NCBI GenBank assembly: GCA_029219425.1
Contig: JAQXTJ010000160.1
Span: 1 to 48,775, forward strand
Direction: 5' to 3'
Length of the DNA: 48,775 nt
DNA from: Bacteroidales bacterium
GTDB taxonomy: Bacteria > Bacteroidota > Bacteroidia > Bacteroidales > Muribaculaceae
The notes beneath the pieces were generated by a model. The model did not search any database, was not told the DNA's origin, and worked only from the letters and a program-made list of their open reading frames with translations. Of this stretch, positions 45,261 through 48,775 are shown in pieces (position 1 is the first letter of the stretch; the number at the start of each line of letters is the position of its first letter). A program made the translations under genes and the position numbers.

Positions 45261-48200
45261 TTATTTCCCTCCAAGAAACTCGAGCACCTTCGCCATGAGC
45301 TGCTCCCGGCCTGCGGTGCTCTCTATCGTCTCAAAGGGGAAGCCCAGCACGCAGGTGCGGTAGCCGTCCTTGCGGCTCGCCACTCCTGCCGGTATGTTGT
45401 TCTCGCGATAGCGCATTATGGTGACTCCTGTGGCTGGATCGGCCGGGTATATCGCGTCGGGCGACTCCACGCAGTAGCACTTCTCATTCAGCTCATTCGA
45501 GAATTTCCACTCTGCTCCCGGCATGTCGAGCGTGCGCATCACCGAGGGCACCGAGTACACCTCGCCCGTGAGCGACGCCTGCCCCACTCTCCACTGGTAG
45601 CCGAGCACTTCCTTGGCAAATTTCTTGCCTTGCTCGTCATGGAGGTTCTTGTTGTCCCAGATGTCGGTGGCGACGTAGGCCCCGGTCACGAATATGCTGC
45701 CACCGCCGCGGCAATACTCGGTGATTGCCGTTTGCAGCTCCCGTGGGAAAGCCTTGTAGCGGCTCGGATATGCTCCGCGGCCCAGGGTGTATTCTTTCTG
45801 CTTGCCAAGTATGAGGTCCACTATGGGATATCGCGCCATCTCCTCTTTGCCACAGCTCACCGCCGCCACGCTCGCCGAGGTGAAGCTGTAGCCGGCCTTC
45901 ATTATCGCCTCACCATGCACCGCAGGATAGTCGAAGGTGTTGCCTGCTATCACGCGCGTCTCATAGTTCGACCGGCTTGCGCCGAAGCCCGCACAGTCGT
46001 CGTCCATCCACGGTATGTCGCGGCGGAACTCAAATTGCGACCCTATGAAGCTGATGTCGTTCATATATGGCACGCCATGGTCTTTCTCATCATAGAAGCC
46101 TGTGATGCGGCCTGCGTCAAACCAGTCGGGGGCCGATACTCGCGTAAACCCGTTCACCACCAGCACCGTGCCCTTGGCATTCTCGGCAACGCCACAGGCA
46201 AGCACCTCCGAGGGGAAGCTGCGTCCGCCTGCGTTCATCGCCTCTATCTTGTAACTATGTATCTGGTGGTCGTCGATTGTAACCTCAAGGCGCGGCTCGG
46301 CAGTCACTTCTCTGAGTCCGAAGGCTCCGTTGCCCACACGCTCCCACACCACATAGCTCGTGGCGTCGGCCTTGTCACACAGCGTGTCCTTCGTGGCTTT
46401 CCACTTCAGCACGAAGCGGTTGTCCCCCACCTGCGTTATCGCAAAGTCGCTCACCGGCAGCGGCTGCACCACATAGCTGCGGCCATCGCGCCTGGCAATG
46501 AATTCCAGCATTCCTTTATATATGGCGCGGCTCACTGTGAAGCGGAAGTTGGGGTCGAGCCCATATTTCATGTCGGCAAAATTCTGGTGCGACAGCAGCT
46601 CGAGCAGCATCGTGGGCACCTCGGGCACTCGCGCCTCAAAGTAGGATTTGTCCCACATGCCTCGGCGGGTCCACTGCGGCTCATATTGGGCGCGTATGTC
46701 GTTCACTATGTTGCTCATCACCATGTCGGTGTAGGTGCGAGAGGTGATGCGCGGAGTGCCGTTGGCATACTTTCCAAACTTGTTGGTGCAATATATTCCC
46801 AGCGTGCCTATAATGTCGTCGTTCATAGTGGTTCCGGCATCGCTGTGGAATGCAAAGGCGAGATCCACGGGTATGCCCAGTCCGCCATATTGCGGATACA
46901 CCTCCGAGCCGCCGGCAAGGTAGTTCACCCAGTAGCCGCGGCAGCGATAGTCGTCGGTGTAGTCGTTCACACCCCGAGAGGGCGAGTAGATGCTGTCGGG
47001 CACGCCTGCCCACTGCATGAAGTAGCGTGCCGCCTCGGTGTATCGCGGATGCTCGCTCACCTGATAGCGGTAGTCCATGTCGGGCAGCTCCAGAGGCTTC
47101 TCGGCCTTGCTGTCGCTGCTCTTCACGTTCTCGGCAAGTGCCTCCACACGGCGTGCAATGTTGCCCATGCCGCCGCCTATCTTCACCGCGTCGGCCGTCA
47201 CCACTGCGCCCTTGGCATTTTCCGAGTAGTTGAGCACTTCCACCACTTTTTCGTTCATTCCTTTCACAAGCGGGAAGTGGCCAAGGTAGATCCACGTTCC
47301 GCCGCCCATCTGCTGGTTCACCACGAAGGTGTGCTGCCCATCGGCGGCGTTGATGCGATACACCACATCGGTGGCACTCTTCTCCACCGTCTTGTAGCTG
47401 ATATACACAGCATAGCTGCCGGCCTCGGGCATGCGTGCGCTCCAGTGTGCCGTGCTCAGTTTCTTCTTGTTCTTGGAGGTCTTCACCACGCGGTAATGCC
47501 CGTCGGCAAAGGGATTCTCAAAGCCCTCATAGCGCTTGCGGGCATAGGCAAAGCCCACACCATCGCCATCGCGCCACTTCTCCGAGCCGCGTGTCTCGCC
47601 ATAGCCGCCCTGTGCGTAGCCACCGTCGGCATCCACTATCACCTCATGGCTGCTCGTGTCGCGCTCGCGCGGACTCATCACTATAGCGCCCGCATTCTCG
47701 AGCATGGGCATCAGGTAAGGCATCACATAGCTCTGTGTGTAAAGGTCCTCCACCGTCTGGAATATTCGTGCACGCTGCCACTCCCAGCGGTTGAGCTTCG
47801 GCTCGAAGTACCAGCCGTGGCTCTGCCACAATGCTATGATATTCCCCTCGAGTCCGCTCCCGCAAGTGAATTGTGGCTGCACGCGAGTGACAAACCGGTT
47901 CTCGTGCTTGCGTCGCACCTCGGGCCCGTAGAGCGGCATATAGTCGCTCACATCGTTGCCCTCTATGGTAAGTTTCACCTTATATCCTGCATATTTCTCC
48001 GGAAGCGCCATTGCCACCTCTTTCTCAAGCCGTGCTATGCCGGCTTCTGTGAATGGCACATAAGCGTAGGTTTCATTGAGGTCAACCATCACTGTGCGCC
48101 GGTCGTCATCGGCTGCCACGCTCCTCACATCCACCTTGCCAATCATCATTGTCTGCGGCACGGTAGCCTCAACCACCTTCAGCACATTCACGCGCGTGAG

Positions 48201-48290
48201 TGCCGAGAGCTCCTCTGCCCCGGCATTTTGAGTGAATAGCGCAGCCACTGCGGCTGCCATTGCAATAGTTGTTTTCCTTGCTCTTGTCAT
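45261..48290 (-). CDS. N-acetylmuramoyl-L-alanine amidase (Amidase_3-like) with golvesin-like insertion
   Basis: The protein has 1009 residues from ATG 48290, with a signal peptide (MTRARKTTIAMAAAVAALFT to AGA). The Amidase_3 fold is split: NIIALWQSHGWYFEPKLNRW (zinc His158) and RIFQTVEDLYTQSYV (Glu181) come first. A golvesin/xanthan-lyase-type beta domain at about 262-375 (STAHWSARMPEAGSYAVYIS) is inserted. The fold then resumes with VDLAFAFHSDAGTT (zinc His482) and VPTMLLELLSHQNF (catalytic Glu564). An Fn3-like part (about 610-710) and a GATase-like alpha/beta region (720-1009) follow. It is often annotated as xanthan lyase. I infer that it strips stem peptides from glycan strands, supplying NamZ. 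It is the first gene of the operon. Confidence 0.82.
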   Translation of the reverse strand: MTRARKTTIAMAAAVAALFTQNAGAEELSALTRVNVLKVVEATVPQTMMIGKVDVRSVAADDDRRTVMVDLNETYAYVPFTEAGIARLEKEVAMALPEKYAGYKVKLTIEGNDVSDYMPLYGPEVRRKHENRFVTRVQPQFTCGSGLEGNIIALWQSHGWYFEPKLNRWEWQRARIFQTVEDLYTQSYVMPYLMPMLENAGAIVMSPRERDTSSHEVIVDADGGYAQGGYGETRGSEKWRDGDGVGFAYARKRYEGFENPFADGHYRVVKTSKNKKKLSTAHWSARMPEAGSYAVYISYKTVEKSATDVVYRINAADGQHTFVVNQQMGGGTWIYLGHFPLVKGMNEKVVEVLNYSENAKGAVVTADAVKIGGGMGNIARRVEALAENVKSSDSKAEKPLELPDMDYRYQVSEHPRYTEAARYFMQWAGVPDSIYSPSRGVNDYTDDYRCRGYWVNYLAGGSEVYPQYGGLGIPVDLAFAFHSDAGTTMNDDIIGTLGIYCTNKFGKYANGTPRITSRTYTDMVMSNIVNDIRAQYEPQWTRRGMWDKSYFEARVPEVPTMLLELLSHQNFADMKYGLDPNFRFTVSRAIYKGMLEFIARRDGRSYVVQPLPVSDFAITQVGDNRFVLKWKATKDTLCDKADATSYVVWERVGNGAFGLREVTAEPRLEVTIDDHQIHSYKIEAMNAGGRSFPSEVLACGVAENAKGTVLVVNGFTRVSAPDWFDAGRITGFYDEKDHGVPYMNDISFIGSQFEFRRDIPWMDDDCAGFGASRSNYETRVIAGNTFDYPAVHGEAIMKAGYSFTSASVAAVSCGKEEMARYPIVDLILGKQKEYTLGRGAYPSRYKAFPRELQTAITEYCRGGGSIFVTGAYVATDIWDNKNLHDEQGKKFAKEVLGYQWRVGQASLTGEVYSVPSVMRTLDMPGAEWKFSNELNEKCYCVESPDAIYPADPATGVTIMRYRENNIPAGVASRKDGYRTCVLGFPFETIESTAGREQLMAKVLEFLGGK

Positions 48291-48636
48291 CTCAGCCAAT
48301 ATATATTTTCCCTCTTCTCTGTCCGAAGGATTAGAATGTTCTTTTTTATTATAACTCAATCAATCACGATAAGTGATTTCAATCGAAGAATCCTGCCAAT
48401 TGTGCAACATTTTCAATCGCACAATCCCACTATTCACAGAATCCCACCTCACCACAAAATTACTATAATTAACTTACACAAAAAAACAATTCTTTCACCA
48501 AATTTTCCTAATAAACGTTTTTTAATATTCAGCAACCCATTTTCACACACCCACCTCTGCCACCGGCTGCCACTCAGGCAACAGCCGCCACAGCAGTCAG
48601 CAGCACTCATCTCCCGCCATCCGGCCATCCCGGGCA
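48291..48636. other. AT-rich leader and promoter region of the salvage operon
   Basis: Between the amidase start and the intron end I see no gene. The minus strand carries a TAATTTTG box (48462-48455) and two CGATTGAAA repeats (48419-48411 and 48385-48377). Close to the intron is a GC-rich stretch with a loose hairpin (GGCTGTTGCC / GGCAGCC). Confidence 0.6.
48455..48462 (-). promoter_or_regulatory. -7 box of the peptidoglycan-salvage operon
   Basis: Minus-strand TAATTTTG matches TAnnTTTG, 165 bases before the amidase ATG. A TTTG lies 16 bases upstream, closer than the usual 19-21. Confidence 0.45.
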
Positions 48637-48695
48637 ATCGAGTAGGTCGGGAAACGAAAGCTTTCTGACCTGCTTTCGTTTCCTTTCCTCTCACA

Positions 48696-48725
48696 CCACC
48701 GTACGTGCCGTTCGGCATACGGCGG
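48696..48725 (-). ncRNA. Group II intron domain V hairpin
   Basis: The lower stem CCGCCGTA pairs with TACGGTGG (one G-U pair), a 2-base CG bulge follows on the 3' side, and the upper stem TGCC/GGCA is capped by GAAC. This is the layout of domain V, with a CGC catalytic triad in place of the commoner AGC. At 30 bases it is slightly shorter than the standard 34. Confidence 0.85.
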
Positions 48726-48726
48726 T

Positions 48727-48775
48727 TTAATTTGTTTTCAAAGCGTGACTAAACGTGTAGTAGTCCAAGCAACTT
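48727..48775 (-). CDS. C-terminal end of a probable intron-encoded reverse transcriptase (partial)
   Basis: Fifteen codons are visible from the window edge: SCLDYYTFSHALKTN, then TAA, two bases before the domain V hairpin. Group II intron proteins usually end shortly before domain V, so this should be the tail of the reverse transcriptase/maturase. No catalytic motif lies inside the window, so the identity rests on position alone. Confidence 0.6.
   Translation of the reverse strand, partial: SCLDYYTFSHALKTN

Larger units (their letters stand above)
48637..48775 (-). mobile_element. 3' end of a group II intron, cut by the window edge
   Basis: On the minus strand a short ORF end is followed by a domain V hairpin (48725-48696). 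Domain VI is a long stem in which GGAAACGAAAGC (48683-48672) pairs with GCTTTCGTTTCC (48661-48650). The 3' terminus reads CCTACTCGAT, close to the usual intron end. The expected 3' splice site is at about 48637. The intron body and 5' end lie beyond the window. It sits upstream of the amidase operon in the same orientation, outside any gene I can see. The intron class was not determined. Confidence 0.85.

Noticed and set aside
45630..48239. Plus-strand open frame of 869 codons opposite the amidase gene
   Set aside because: It is His/Ala/Val-rich mirror composition with no family signature.
45261..48290. True xanthan lyase (polysaccharide lyase)
   Set aside because: The Amidase_3 zinc and Glu positions and the MurNAc-operon context fit better; only the beta insert resembles xanthan-lyase-associated domains.
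48449..48718. 89-codon minus-strand frame starting MPNGTYGGVRG
   Set aside because: It begins inside domain V and runs through domain VI of the group II intron; this is RNA structure read as protein.

Overview
The window reads as a chromosomal segment of a Bacteroidales bacterium, with a Muribaculaceae-like member a reasonable guess from overall character only. The signs are SusC/SusD pairs, a hybrid two-component regulator, type IX secretion sorting tails, promoters of the Bacteroides type (-7 TAnnTTTG), Shine-Dalgarno-poor starts and AT-rich spacers. Every gene I can support lies on the minus strand, so transcription runs from high to low coordinates across all 48.8 kb. I saw no rRNA, tRNA or CRISPR array.

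Region A (1-24.6 kb). The left edge cuts an OmpA-family lipoprotein. Next is a polysaccharide utilization locus (PUL). In transcription order it holds an MFS sugar transporter, a GH43 lipoprotein, a hybrid two-component sensor/regulator, SusC, SusD, a GH43-fold lipoprotein that appears to have lost its catalytic residues, an FG-GAP propeller protein and a small protein (both with type IX sorting tails), two paralogous GH93/sialidase-fold glycosidases, a GH2 enzyme and an aldose 1-epimerase. GH43 plus GH93-like enzymes point to an arabinan-type or arabinose-decorated glycan; that is inference. A clear promoter with a 13-bp perfect inverted repeat over its -33 box drives the second half of the locus. 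Strong hairpins sit inside and at the ends of the locus.

Region B (24.8-32.3 kb). This is a housekeeping stretch: kdsA, rsmE, a nucleoside-symporter-type MFS protein, a DUF151 bifunctional nuclease, a small membrane protein, mnmA, a DUF5106/thioredoxin-fold protein and a polyprenyl-type glycosyltransferase.

Region C (32.3-48.5 kb). An apparent 11-gene operon is devoted to peptidoglycan amino-sugar salvage. It encodes an Amidase_3 enzyme with a golvesin-like insertion, a family 2 glycosyltransferase, a HIT-like DUF4922 protein, a SpoIID/LytB-domain protein without a signal peptide, an AmpG-type permease, the exo-muramidase NamZ (DUF1343), an FAD/Fe-S dehydrogenase, a NagX/MurT-like membrane protein, a MurK-type kinase, the etherase MurQ and an SGNH esterase. 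It ends at an 11-bp perfect-stem terminator with a T run. MurQ releases D-lactate, and the FAD/Fe-S dehydrogenase encoded in the same operon is of a type that could oxidise it.

Region D (48.64-48.78 kb). The right edge holds the 3' end of a group II intron: the last codons of an ORF in the position of the intron reverse transcriptase, then recognisable domains V and VI.

A structural theme cuts across the regions: several gene ends are followed by 7-bp-period tandem repeats whose sequence differs from site to site while the period stays the same.
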